Positions 12,280-23,239 of a stretch of DNA of 64,000 bases are shown here, in pieces (position 1 is the first letter of the stretch; each line of letters starts with the position of its first letter). The stretch lies in NCBI RefSeq assembly GCF_030272615.1, contig NC_081407.1:100361897-100425896 (forward strand), in the 5' to 3' direction. The stretch comes from Cryptomeria japonica. Its lineage: Eukaryota > Streptophyta > Pinopsida > Cupressales > Cupressaceae. A program made the position numbers and the translations under genes. The notes beneath the pieces are model-generated. The model did not search any database. It was given only the letters and a program-made list of their open reading frames with translations, and was not told where the DNA came from.

Positions 12280-12659
12280 GATAGCTAGGCAACATACTTC
12301 CAAAATGTAGTTCTACCTCAACACGTCTCTCCTGCACCATTAGTCCACAATGACTCACATTCAAAGAGTTTGGAATTTAGAGCCAAGGCCTCGTCATCAC
12401 ACTGGTTGGATTGTGTGGTGGAATGACACAATTTCTTGCTCTGTGAGGTATCTACGCATTTATGGTAGGCAACTCGCCATCTACCACAGGCGGTCGTATG
12501 ATGTGACCACCAAAGCTCTATGTGCTACCATAGAAGCTTTGGCCTTGAATGCCTTTGATTCTACCCTGCAACTCCGTTTAGCTGAGCTCTCCCATCAGAA
12601 ACAAGTTGCTAATAGTCACTCTACCAGAGGAGCTCAAATCAAAGCTAGATTGCACTAGC

Positions 12660-13735
12660 TCAAGGTGGGCGATAGGGCTTCTAAGGAATTCTTCCTGGCT
12701 CTAGGTGCCCGTCATACCTCTGTAGGGATTAAGAAAATAAAAGAGGGATAGGCTCTTCTCACCAAATTGCCTGACATATTGCAAGCCTTTGTCCGTCATT
12801 ACGAGAAGGTGTTCATAGCGCAAGGAGATTCTCCGGCCAGAACCCAAGCCTTGCAAGATTGCTTAGCCATTGTTCCCAAACGACTCTCCGACTCACAACA
12901 AGCCTTTTGTGATCTCTTACTAACCATTGATGATCTCAAAGAAGTTGCCTTTTCTATGGCAGATGACAAAGCCCCGGGATGTGATGGCTTCCCCTATGAA
13001 TTCTACAAAGCTCTTTGGTCTTGTGTTGGTCCTGATCTTCACAAGATCTATCTGGAAGCTTTTCATTCCCACTCCTTTCGAAAATGATTAACCAGGGAAA
13101 GATCAAGTTTATCCCTAAGGCTGCGGACCCAGAGAACATTTGCAATTGGAGGCCTATTACCTTGCTTAATGTCTCTTATAAGATCATTGCCAAAGCTTTG
13201 GCCCTCAAGATACATCATCTCCTGTCGCTTATTGTCCGCCCGGAGCAGACTGGATTTATTAAATCCAGGTTTATTCTGGACAATATTATTGATGTTTGGG
13301 AAAGGATGGACTGGGCTAGATGCTCTCAACAACGAGCAATCTTTCTTAAGATTGACTTTGCTGATTGCATATGATCGCATTGAGTGGCCTTTTATCTTGG
13401 CTATGCTCAAAGCCCTCGGCTTTGGTCCCCGATTCATCCAGTCTGTTCAAATGTTATTCGGAGATGCCTCGGCTTGCATCACCATTAATGGACGATAGTT
13501 TGAGGCTTTTGGCCTTTTCAGATCCATTTGCTAGGGATGCCCTCTGGCTCCTTCTTTATATGTTCTTGCAGCGGAAGGGTTTGGTTACTTACTTGCTAAT
13601 GCTATTGCTAGTGGGCGTGTCCATGGTATCTCCCTACCTGAGTCATCTTCCCAACTTGTTAATGGCCACTTTGCAGATGATTCCTTTCTCACTCTCATTA
13701 AGGACAAAGATAACGTGCAAACCGCTCTTTAGTGT
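12660..13735 (+). pseudogene. LINE B ORF2 reverse transcriptase domain
   Basis: Motifs in order: 'FSMADDKAPGCDGFPYEFYK' (12950-13015), 'GKIKFIPKAADPENICNWRPITLLNVSYKI' (13094-13185), 'QTGFIKSRFILDNI' (13249-13290), 'IFLKIDFA' with the palm Asp (about 13340), a frameshift, 'YDRIEWPFI', and then 'FADDSF' (about 13673-13690) as the catalytic box. The frame shifts at least four times, so the enzyme is dead, but all key residues can be seen. Confidence 0.9.
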
Positions 13736-14929
13736 CTAAACACTTTTTGCTTGGCTTTCGGTTCGACCATTTAATGGCACAAGATGCAATGTTATAGACA
13801 ATCTTTTCTTCTTGCTTCGCCTTGGATCCTTCATTATGACTGGAAGTGGCTTCAGCATGGCACAATATTTCACTTTCTGGGCATTCTTTTTGCCTTCTGA
13901 GCTTCTCCTTCGGATCTCTGGAAGGCAGTCGTCACCAGAATCGAGAAAAAGCTTGCCTACTGGATCACCAAGCCTCTCTCTTTGGCTGGTAAATTCCAAG
14001 TTTGCTCCAAAGTATTGGCCACCACCCATGTCTACTACTCCTCATGTTGGGCTCCTTCAAAGGTCTCTTACATGAAGTTGGAAAGACTTCTACAAGCCTT
14101 TCTCTGGGCCTCTGGGTCTGACCATCATGGCTTTCACAAGGTTGCTTGGGAATACTGTTGTCTCCCTAGGGAGTCTGGAGGGCTCGACCTTATTTCTACC
14201 CAGAACCAAGGGCTGTCCTTATGTGCTAAATGGGTTATTAGAGCCTTATATGGTGACGAATCTTGGAAAATTCTTCTCCGACATTGCATTTCTTCAGGCT
14301 TTCCTTCCAAAAGGCCAACCTGGAAGGGGATTGGCTTGCAAACCTTGCTCACCATGAAAGATCCTGTTCAGATACAGGGTTCTTTTGTGGTTAAAAGTAT
14401 CTGGCATGCTTGGGAAGCTATCAAGCCTTGGCTTTGATGGGTTGGTGATGACTTTCAGGATGACTTATCCATGAATCAACACAACCTCTGGTGGTCACCT
14501 CTTTTTCAGGTGCAAGGGTTACCTCTGACCAAGCTTTAGGGTGTTAGTGCTCTGCACTTTCACAAGCGTGACATTTGAACACCTAAGGATCTTTTTTCCA
14601 GATCTTTTATGAGCCTCCGGTCTTGAGAGGACCTCCAGGTCCAGTTTCGCCTGTCTCGGCCAAATCGATAGATTTATGACCTTTTGGTCTCAACCCTTCC
14701 CTCAAATTTACTTCATAAGCTCAGTATTTGGTCTGTCAGACTTTGGTTGAAAGACTGGAAGTGGTATCCTTGGACTCCTTTCACCAAATACAAACCCAAA
14801 ATGGGTTACCTTTGGTTGGTTCCTTATTTGCCTATGGTTCGTATTCTCAATTAGTGGTGGCACTTGTAGTCTTCTCAGACTTCTTGGAGATTCAGGTTTT
14901 TGTCTGTCTAGTCCGCCATCACCGAACCT

Positions 14930-15095
14930 AAGATTGCACACTTTTCTTGGTGTGTTCTCTTTCAAGATTTGCCTTTGGGCTCCAGACTCAAGCATTTGGG
15001 AGTTCCTGATCCTCGATGTCCTTTTTGTGGTCACCCAAAAACTTTTATGCACATCTTTTGGTTTTGTAGAAGAGCTCAACAATATTGGAGCTAGA
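14930..15095 (+). pseudogene. LINE B zf-RVT zinc-binding region
   Basis: In the frame starting at 14936 the translation gives 'HFSWCVLFQDLPLGSRLKHLGV', then 'CPFCGHPKTFMHIFWFCRRA'. The Cys-x2-Cys-x7-His-x4-Cys spacing is that of the zf-RVT domain found near the C-terminus of plant LINE ORF2. It probably binds nucleic acid. Confidence 0.85.
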
Positions 15096-15701
15096 TTCAT
15101 GACTTTTTTTGGTATTTTCGGCCTGAGCCATTTTCCTGGCACATGGCTCTTCTGGGTGATTTGCCTAGAATCCCCTATAAGTTCTCCCAGATATGGCAAG
15201 CTTTCAGAATGGAGATCCTATACACTCTTTGGAAGGATAGAAATGCAATTATTTTTTCTCACAGTTGTTTGGATATTAATGTTTTGCTTTATGCTAAAGC
15301 TTGCATTTGTAACAACATGTACTAATGTAGATATAGGTACAAGTTGACAAGGTGGCCCACCTTCAGGAGCTCCTCCAGCATTGGGGCAATGCCCCTTGTG
15401 CGATTGCCCGAGTACTGCCAAACTTTGTCTCTGCCGACTGTACTCCACCCCATGGCCGTCACCGTGGTCGCATTCCTCTGCTTGCCGCTCTCAGACCCCG
15501 CGGTCCCAACCTCCTCGCCACCCCTCGGGAGGGAGAGATGATGCTTGGCGACGCCGCTCGGCTTCTCAGTCACGGCATGGCTCTGCCTCGGGGTGGCCTT
15601 CTACTACTCCCGTGGCCTTTTCTCCTCCTGATGTTGCTGATTCTGGGTGACCCTTTGCCACCACCTCCAAGTTTCCTCGCCTGGCTCTGGCGATCTTGCC
15701 T

Positions 15702-15869
15702 CCCAGGCAAGAGGAAAGAGAAATTGAAAAAGATCCAGAAGATGGGTGGTCTGTTCCAGACCCGACTCCTGGCCTCGCTGATGTACCCAGGCAAGAGGAA
15801 AGAGAAATTGAAAAAGATCCAGAAGATGGGTGGTCTATTCCAGACCCGACTCCTGGCCTCGCTGATGTA
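15702..15869 (+). repeat. Two tandem 84 bp units (28 codons) in the LINE B ORF2 tail
   Basis: Units 15702-15785 and 15786-15869 differ by one base. Being a multiple of three, each encodes the same acidic 28-residue segment beginning PRQEEREIEKDPEDGW and ending PGLADV, within the open stretch 15696-15929. Near identity means the duplication is recent relative to the element's frameshifts or was present at insertion. Confidence 0.9.
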
Positions 15870-16078
15870 TGGGGCAAAAAAGATGACTCTGATCCTCCTC
15901 CCTCAGCTGCCACTGCTTTGGCTGCCTGAGGAAGTTTTTTGATGAATAGCTTGTTTTAATTGTTTCCGGTCGCTGACCGAGTGACTCTCGCGGGGTGGTC
16001 TTGTATCCCCCAACTTTTTTTGTGAATATGTACTTTAATATTTTTTTAATAGAGAAGGCTTATTCATAAAAAATAAAT

Positions 16079-16092
16079 AAAAATACTAGAAT
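16079..16092. repeat. Target-site duplication, right copy (LINE B)
   Basis: AAAAATACTAGAAT, directly after the A-rich tail of LINE B and identical to 10179-10192. Confidence 0.9.
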
Positions 16093-16396
16093 AATAATCT
16101 ACATATACTTTTCTACCAGAACATGAAAAATCATCTTTTAAAAGAGGATTCGTCAAAGAAGTAGAAGCCTAAATGTACGTATTACAATAGTATTGAGCAT
16201 TACAAATATCTATGTTATGTAAAAAACAATGAGTTGAAGCATCTTTTATAGAAGAACACTACCAAATTGCCTTGAATTATGTCGAGGGGTTTATATTCTT
16301 ATATTTCACAGTAAAAAGTAGAAGGGTAAGACATTAGTTGCCATTGCAAATTCCAAGTGGGGCAAACAAATCTCTGATCCTAGAGATTCACATCAA

Positions 16397-16640
16397 ATGT
16401 ATTCATTATATAGTACGTTTACTTCATTTGAGATTTATTTTACCCCACTTATCTTGATTGACAACAACATATATATGCATATTTATGGGAGAAGGTTTGT
16501 TGACATTGGTAAAGGATTATTCCACAATATACTTTGCATTCCTTTATTACCAACTAATATCCTTTCTATATATCACATTACACGTATTAGGGCAAGTAAG
16601 AGTTTTAAGTTCACTTCAAATTTTACAATCATTCAATATT
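16397..16640 (+). pseudogene. Copia A protease/pre-integrase fragment
   Basis: The open 82-residue stretch contains 'FVDIGKGLFHNILCIPLLPTNILSIYHIT', which corresponds to the conserved copia stretch between the protease and the integrase zinc finger (compare the minus-strand copy at 34717-34977: NVRDGTFQDVLCVPQLSTNLLSIYQIT). The catalytic protease Asp lies upstream in unreadable sequence. Confidence 0.8.
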
Positions 16641-17000
16641 TTTAGAGTAGTGATATTGTTGCAATAGGGGAGGTAGAAAATTATTCTAAACTTTACACCT
16701 TGTCTATCTTGCTATTGATTTTTAAGCTTAAACATCTATTATGGATAATTTTGAGGACATGTTGAATGGTTACATGAACATTAAACTCTTTTCATTCTTT
16801 CAGGTTTTAGAGACACCTATTGACATCTTGTCCCCATCATCTCTAGCTTCCATGAGTCTAGTGTTCCTTTATCCATGGATTCAAATCATTTACTTTGGTG
16901 GGAATTTCATAGTCTTCCAAATGTTAGCTTGTGGGGTGTGTAATTAATTGCCCTTTCAAGTTTTTATGTGGTCCTATCTTACATATTTGGAGGACACCAT

Positions 17001-18480
17001 TGATGACATTCATATCCTCTTCAATGACAATTCCATAGCAACTTTTGTCTCTTAATCTCTAGTTTTTGTTCTTCATAAATTTCCACATGGGTCTAGATTA
17101 TTGCTTTCTCTATTTAGGTCATAGACTTCTAATATGATTTTGGATCCTCTTGGCACTAACATGATGACATCTAAGTAGTTTTCAAAGACATACATTCTAA
17201 GTTTTCTTCCCTTATATTCTTCTCAAGAATGGGAAGATATCTTGCATAACCCTCTGTATTTGTTTTTTCCTAAGGGTCGACATGTTGTTTGATGAGCATG
17301 GATCTTTTTTAGCATCATAGTTGAGAATTTACTATTGATTCCTAGGTCCACTACTTCTTAGGGTCTACCTAGTTCCCCTCCTTTATTTATCTAGCTAAGT
17401 GGCTTCCCTCTCTTTTCATGGGTGGCTTTTTTTGGGTGAGATTTTTCCCTATATGTGAGGTTTTATCATCCATATTTATTTGAGGGACACATTAACATGT
17501 CTACACATTTGTTAGAACCCGTGCATATTTTTTACCCACCCATGCTAGCTCATGGGCTATTGGAGATGCATTATTTTAGTTTCTTGCATTAGTTAATTCT
17601 ATGCACCTAGAATATGATAAGCTTGTTTAGGTAGCTAACTACTTAGGAAGGTTGTACTTGTATCACACGACTTGTACATTTCTTATTTGGTGGAGTTGTG
17701 CTATTAATCTCACATTGACTATACATTTATATCTCTTGATGATGCATCTAAATACCTATCTCTTGTTCTCATATGAGTAACATCTAATGATTAATCTTGC
17801 ATTTTTTGCATAGAAATATAATTATTTTGTCCTATTTGTGTTCTTTGTTCTTTCTTTTAACTTCTTCACCTTGGGTAGCCGTCTCCATCACTAAATCTAG
17901 AATTTTACATTGACCAATATCCATTGCAACATATAAAACAATCACAAAACATACTTAACAATCCTATATTGGAATAATAGATACATACCTAGACTAATAT
18001 AATAATTGATAACATATATGATATTGAGAGTATTCTAGATAACACTTATGTTATTTTTATTTTACATTAACATTTTAGATCATACTTGATAATTTATCAT
18101 TTAAAAATAATAATATAATCATAAATTATAATCTTTAGAAAGATCAAACATCGTATAAATATATTCCATTCAAAAAATCATTATCATAGAATAATAATTA
18201 GATTCACTCCTTTGATTACTAATTATTGTTTCCACAACAAATTTAACTTGACATATATATTTATTTTTCATTCTTTTTTAAATTGAAAAAAATTACAGAG
18301 TAACACTTAACTCTTAAAATTATTTCATCCCTTCAAAATTTAACGTCATGAAATGAATATTTAATGTCTGTAAACTGTTGTCGGAAGATACATCCCTGGG
18401 GCCTACATTTTTACATATTTAATACTGGATAAAAAGATGAATAAATACTGTAAAACATCCAGCACAAATTCTTTACAAAT
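17001..18480. other. AT-rich stretch without recognisable genes
   Basis: Only short, stop-rich frames are seen. It presumably contains the decayed remainder of copia A and the upstream region of the CGR-like gene. Confidence 0.45.
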
Positions 18481-18492
18481 TTAACTAACGAC

Positions 18493-18499
18493 TATAAAA
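18493..18499 (+). promoter_or_regulatory. Candidate TATA box of the CGR-like gene
   Basis: TATAAAA lies about 30 bp upstream of a less AT-rich stretch that ends in a consensus splice donor (CAG|GTAAAG at 18616/18617). It is 8 kb upstream of the first coding exon, so the link to that gene is inferred from the need for a 5' non-coding exon. Confidence 0.4.
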
Positions 18500-18524
18500 C
18501 TTTGGGTTCCGCCAAACACTGTAA

Positions 18525-18616
18525 AGGAGAAACCAGTCAGTAGCAGCTGCGGCAGAAGTGGAAGCTGTGTATTATGTGCTCGTAAACTTCAGATCTCTTC
18601 GCCTCTGCTTCTTCAG
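18525..18616 (+). other. Probable non-coding first exon (5' UTR) of the CGR-like gene
   Basis: The first coding exon begins after a good acceptor (TCTGTTTTGCAG ending at 26440), only 29 bases before the ATG, so the transcript must have an upstream exon. The best candidate ends at 18616 with CTTCTTCAG|GTAAAG, after a pyrimidine-rich CTCTTCGCCTCTGC stretch typical of plant leaders and a TATA box at 18493. The start of the exon is a guess. Confidence 0.4.
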
Positions 18617-19239
18617 GTAAAGATCCCACGTTAAACCTATTCGATCTGCATCTCATTTGTTAATTTTGGAGACCATTAATATATTTTGCTATGCTAATCA
18701 TATTGCCAAAAAAATGAGCAAATTTCATGAGATCTGCTGTTTAAAGATAATTAACGAGAATCGAAGTGAGTGAACTTGTTATGGTGAATTGAATTTTTGC
18801 TTAATTGGCATTTTTCTTTCTTTTTATGAATGGTTCGTTATGGCATTATGTGAAATTCGACTCGGATATACATTATTTATCGACTGTTAAATTTTAGGGT
18901 TTTCAGATCTGGTCTATGTAATGGATATTAAAAGATGGAATAAGACGATGCAGGATCAGAACATAGATTGCAAACTGGAGGAGCTCAGTTCAGATTTCAC
19001 TTCATTAATTTCTTATATTATTTTCTTAGTAAATCTTGGGGAGATGACCTTTAAAATGCTTTGAGGGAAGCCTAAGTCAGTGGCTGCATTCGCAAGATCT
19101 ATAAACATGGCTTAACATTTCTTTTTGGGTCTACACATCTCGTTAGTAGGTGCATTTCGAATGGCGTAGGCTAAGCTTTGACGACATTCTTAGGATTTGT
19201 AAGTTGTAACTATAGTTAACACTAGTAAATATCAGTTAC

Positions 19240-19506
19240 GCTTGAATGCAAGATACAATTGTTATGCTTTAACCTCGCCACATATTGGCTGCAATTCTTG
19301 GCCGTCTTCTAGAGGTGCGAAAATTTTTGCTTGAATGCAAGCGGTAATTGTTACAACAAAAGACTGACTTATGTCGGCTGGAATTCCAGGTCTTCTTATA
19401 GAGTTGAGAAGGATTATGCTTGTGTGTGAGCTATAATTGTAATACCACAATTTCGCCACACGTTGGCCGGAATTACGGGCCATCTTTAAAGGGTGAGAAG
19501 GATTTT
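19240..19506 (+). repeat. Three diverged tandem 89 bp units in intron 1
   Basis: Units start at 19240, 19329 and 19418, each with GCTTG(A/T)(A/G)TG, then a shared AATTGT..., GGC(T/C)G(C/G)AATT and a run near GAAGGATT. Spacing is 89 bp in both steps. A partial fourth relative (GCTTGAATTTACTATATAACAGTTGTAACACAA) lies near 19870. Function unknown. Confidence 0.7.
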
Positions 19507-20366
19507 GAACTTGGGCCAGGCTTATACTAATGCCTTTCATGATTATCACACGATAATCTCTTGGACTTTATACGTGCTTCCTCACAATGGTTTACTTTGA
19601 TAATCAGTGTGAAATGAAAGGGATGCAGGGGACTAGATTATTGAGATCCAAATGTTGAAGTTCTGTTATTACGATCTAGAATTATTTTATCCGCAGTGGT
19701 TCAAATAAGCCTTAGAATTGAGCCATTGGCCCCTCCTTTTCCAGATTCCACTGTCATATTTTACAAAGCAGGTTTGCATTCGTGGAGGTTAACATATGTT
19801 TATCTATTTATTTAACTTGGTAAATGTTGGGTGAGGTCACGAGACCTAGGATTCGTAAACATGCCTTATGCTTGAATTTACTATATAACAGTTGTAACAC
19901 AACTCTGGCATAACACCTGATGTAGTTTTGGGACGGAGGCGGCTTGGTGGGGAGGATGGGGATAAGGGAGGGAATGGAGGGGCATATTTGTCCTGATTCA
20001 TGCTCTTATGAGTGCTCACACACACCATTACATAAGAACTCCCTGGAGCTGGGGTTGTACTTTAGCTTTATTGTATTTTTAGTGGCTTAACTATTCCCAG
20101 ATACTGCTGCCATGCACTACATGGTAGACAATGGTTTTGATATTGAACTGGCGAGGGTCAGAGCCAAAATACCAGCATACACTTATTAAGATGCTCAACT
20201 TTGAGGAAATTCTTCAGCTGGAGATACACGCTGGTAAGTGGCAGCAAATGGTCCCAATTACCCAGGCATTACTGCTAGTCTCTATAAAAACCCCCCTTCC
20301 TCTACTAACAGTAAAACCCCAAATCGTCTTACCTCTGCAGTCTCAGCTAGATGGTTTGACAGTGGT

Positions 20367-22093
20367 TGAAATATTCCAAGCCAAATTTTTTCGTTTGTAC
20401 AAATTACAAATTACATTCAATGCACCCGTTAAGGTAAACGTGCTGAAGCAACTCTAACCAGAATGTACACCAGGATCCCGTTGTGGGCAAGGTGTGAGCA
20501 TTGGTCAGAGGATCTAAAACAAATTGCTTATGCAGTAACTCTAACCAAGAATGGCGCCGATGATGGCGAGCATATGGTCAGAGGATCTTCTACCCTAAAT
20601 GCTGAAAGGGAACTCTACACCAAGTATGTGCTACCCAATCCAGAATGGAGTGAGGGGCGACCATATGGCAGAGTGATTACAAAACAATGCTTGAAAAGAA
20701 ATGCGGAAGCTGGAAATACTCAACACCCAGAATGTGCTTGCTAACCCAGAATGGGAAAGTAGCTACCATAGGGCGGAGGTCAATTAAATACAATATCAAA
20801 TGCTGAAAGTAAGAAGAGCATTACAATTTGATAAAGCAAGATTTTACTCTGCTGTCAGTACTACTGCCAGCTTACACTATGAAAGATGCAATCTTGCAAA
20901 CAATACGTATCAGCATATAAATAGAGAGGTACAATATTAATGAATTCCTTTGCTGAGAAGTAAGATTAACGGAAATGGCAATAAACAGATCCAACCTTTT
21001 CTCCAGACTTGAATAAATCTTCAATGAAGCATTCCCATCGCTTTCAAAGAACTTTCACCACCATCGAATAAAGATATTGCAGATTTCTCCAAACTGATTT
21101 AACAGACCTGCACCTTTCAACAAATAACCAGCAACATAGGATTCCTTTGAAATGCTCGGAACTCACTCTTTACTCATTCAAAATGCTTGATATCAATTGC
21201 AAAACTCTAATAGAAAGGAGGCGCTCAGACTAAGAACAGAAAGAAGACTTAAAAAGCATCTAACACTCAATGCACAATTCCCAAGACAGCAAAGGTACGA
21301 CCCGGCTGGAAAGGGCGATTTCTCTTTTAAAAATCTGATGCTTCACAAATAAATCTACAAATTGGCACACATGGGCGCCATTCCTATATGGAAGGGAATA
21401 TGCAATACCCACAACGAATTTCTTTGTCTTTTTTGATTTATGAATTAAACATCCAATCTGCTGAAGCTAACATGCAAAAACCAGGAACTTCTAATATGCA
21501 AAAATCAGAAACTAAGAACTACAATGCTGATTACAATGCACAAATTTCAAGGAACTCACAAACTAGACTAAAATCACCACTAGTTGTTGTCTTACAAACA
21601 AGAAGCGATGCCCGAGCTAGGAGGCCTTCATTCCTCGAAGCAAACCTAGAGCCAAACCGGCAACATAACAGTACTGTAGACCAAAGATGTGAAATGATGC
21701 TCAAAGTCTTCCTTTTATAACTTCCTATTGACTTCACGAAACCCTAAAATCCACTTCAATATCCAAACCCTAATCCTTTCTCCAAGATGGCATCCTTTTC
21801 CTTTCAAGCTTAATATTGATATTTTAATTAAATTCAATACCTTGATAAATGCGCCCACATTAAGCTTGCTTTGACTTTGGAAATTAATAAAATAATCTTT
21901 AATGAAGGTGCCACCCTCAAAAAGCCCACTTTTCAAAACAACATAAAGTCAATAGACTAGGCCAAGGGGTCAACGTTCGAATATAATATTAAAACGTGAC
22001 CTTTTAATTAAATATATCAACTTAACTCTTCAATCATGCCCTGAAGCCAATAATGACCAAGTCAAAGATCAGGTCTGAGAAGGGGACATTACA
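20367..22093 (-). mobile_element. Probable solo LTR in intron 1
   Basis: On the minus strand the unit starts TGTAATGTCCCCTTCTCAG and ends ...GGAATATTTCA, giving TG...CA ends. It is flanked by GTGGT at 20362-20366 and again at 22094-22098, a 5 bp TSD. A TATA box (TTATAAAAGG, minus strand, about 21712-21720) sits 370 bp in, where a U3/R border is expected. No internal retroelement domains accompany it. The left end rests on the TSD match alone. Confidence 0.55.
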
Positions 22094-23239
22094 GTGGTAT
22101 GCTGATTTAGAGCTACACCCACCTGATGCTGCTGTAAACATACATCTATATCTCTTCTGCTTTTGTTTTTGCAGTGATTTATATAATGCAGGATGATCTC
22201 AGTTTGGAGATGTATGGTGCTCTCCTTTGCTGTTTGTTTGAAAAGCAAGGTAAAAGGACCCATAATTAATGAGGAGCAGGCCTCTTTGCTTGGTGTTAAA
22301 GGTAGTAGAGGAGTTGACTTCACATTGAACTGTGAAGAATGAGTCAGCTTTTCTTCTAAGGAATAATGAATGAGCCCCTTCTTTATTATGCTGAACTGTT
22401 ATGGGGATTCATAGTTATGTCTACGATCGCAGATGCATTCACACATATTTCAAGTGGATACACACTGCTTCTGCATTGTGTGGTGTAATATGTAGGCATC
22501 CACCTATGTTATCCCAAGCTGTATTAGTATGTGCTATGCCTGATGGGATTGAATCCAACTCTATATGGCAACAAGTGTAAAGCTTACTTTTAGGCCACAA
22601 CCACTTTTCTTTGCTGTTATTGTATATGCTGCATGCAATAGACTTAAGCATATAACTCAAAAATGGAACTCAAAACTTTCAAAATGGGTCCATATCCAAA
22701 ATATCTATAGGGGCCTTCTTAATGTAATGGACATATACATGCTTTAGATCCGTTTTAAGACAAGGGCGCTTGGCACAGAGAAGCTATATTTATATTGTAT
22801 TAAAATAATCAGAGATGTACAGGATGATATTAAATCAATACACAGTGCTTCCTGATATAGATGCTAAAGAGGTAAACATGTGATGGTTTACACCATTTCG
22901 GTATTAGTTAATTGCACAATAAATAGGTTCTTAACATCACCTATCTATAGAACTAGAGTTCATCCTTGAAATATTTTGTATCAACTCCCAAAATATTAAG
23001 GCCATTGTTTTATATTATGTTTTTCAATTAGACACAAGAAAGAATTCAAATCTTTCTTGCAAGCATTTGTACGCAATTCTGTTGATGTTCATTGAAGAGG
23101 GAATCTCCCTCTATGCGGCATGCCTGTTTATAAATGATCATGGCTAGAACATTTGCATGCATAAAATTGATAAGAAAAGAAGAAATACCCGTCACTAACT
23201 TACACCTCTATATGGTAACACTCTCTTGAATAAGAGAAG

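Larger units (their letters stand above)
10193..16078 (+). mobile_element. LINE B: complete-length L1-type retrotransposon with 14 bp TSD
   Basis: The 5886 bp element is bounded by a perfect 14 bp TSD and ends in an A-rich tail (CATAAAAAATAAATA). In order it has ORF1 (about 10382-11115), endonuclease (11549-12279), reverse transcriptase (about 12660-13735), the thumb and linker, a zf-RVT zinc motif (about 14936-15090) and a repeated C-terminal segment (15702-15869). Several frameshifts and TAG stops inactivate it. Composition is clearly less AT-rich than the surrounding DNA. Confidence 0.93.
9783..17000 (+). mobile_element. Copia A: decayed Ty1/copia internal region, split by LINE B
   Basis: Two pieces, 9783-10192 and 16079 to about 17000, read as one copia internal region on the plus strand once LINE B is removed. 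The first holds a knuckle-like segment (KCTYYNNIEHYKYRCYVK; a degenerate CCHC). The second holds the protease-to-integrase stretch 'STFTSFEIYFTP..LIDNNIYMHI.GRRFVDIGKGLFHNILCIPLLPTNILSIYHIT' at 16397-16600. LTRs were not found, and decay after 16640 makes the right limit approximate. Confidence 0.7.

Noticed and set aside
15344-15650. Several overlapping GC-rich ORFs on both strands
   Set aside because: They are frame shadows of the LINE B ORF2 tail and 3' region, with no family resemblance of their own.
20131-20744. ORFs of 93-108 codons in intron 1
   Set aside because: No family resemblance. They straddle the probable solo LTR border and have no matching splice context.
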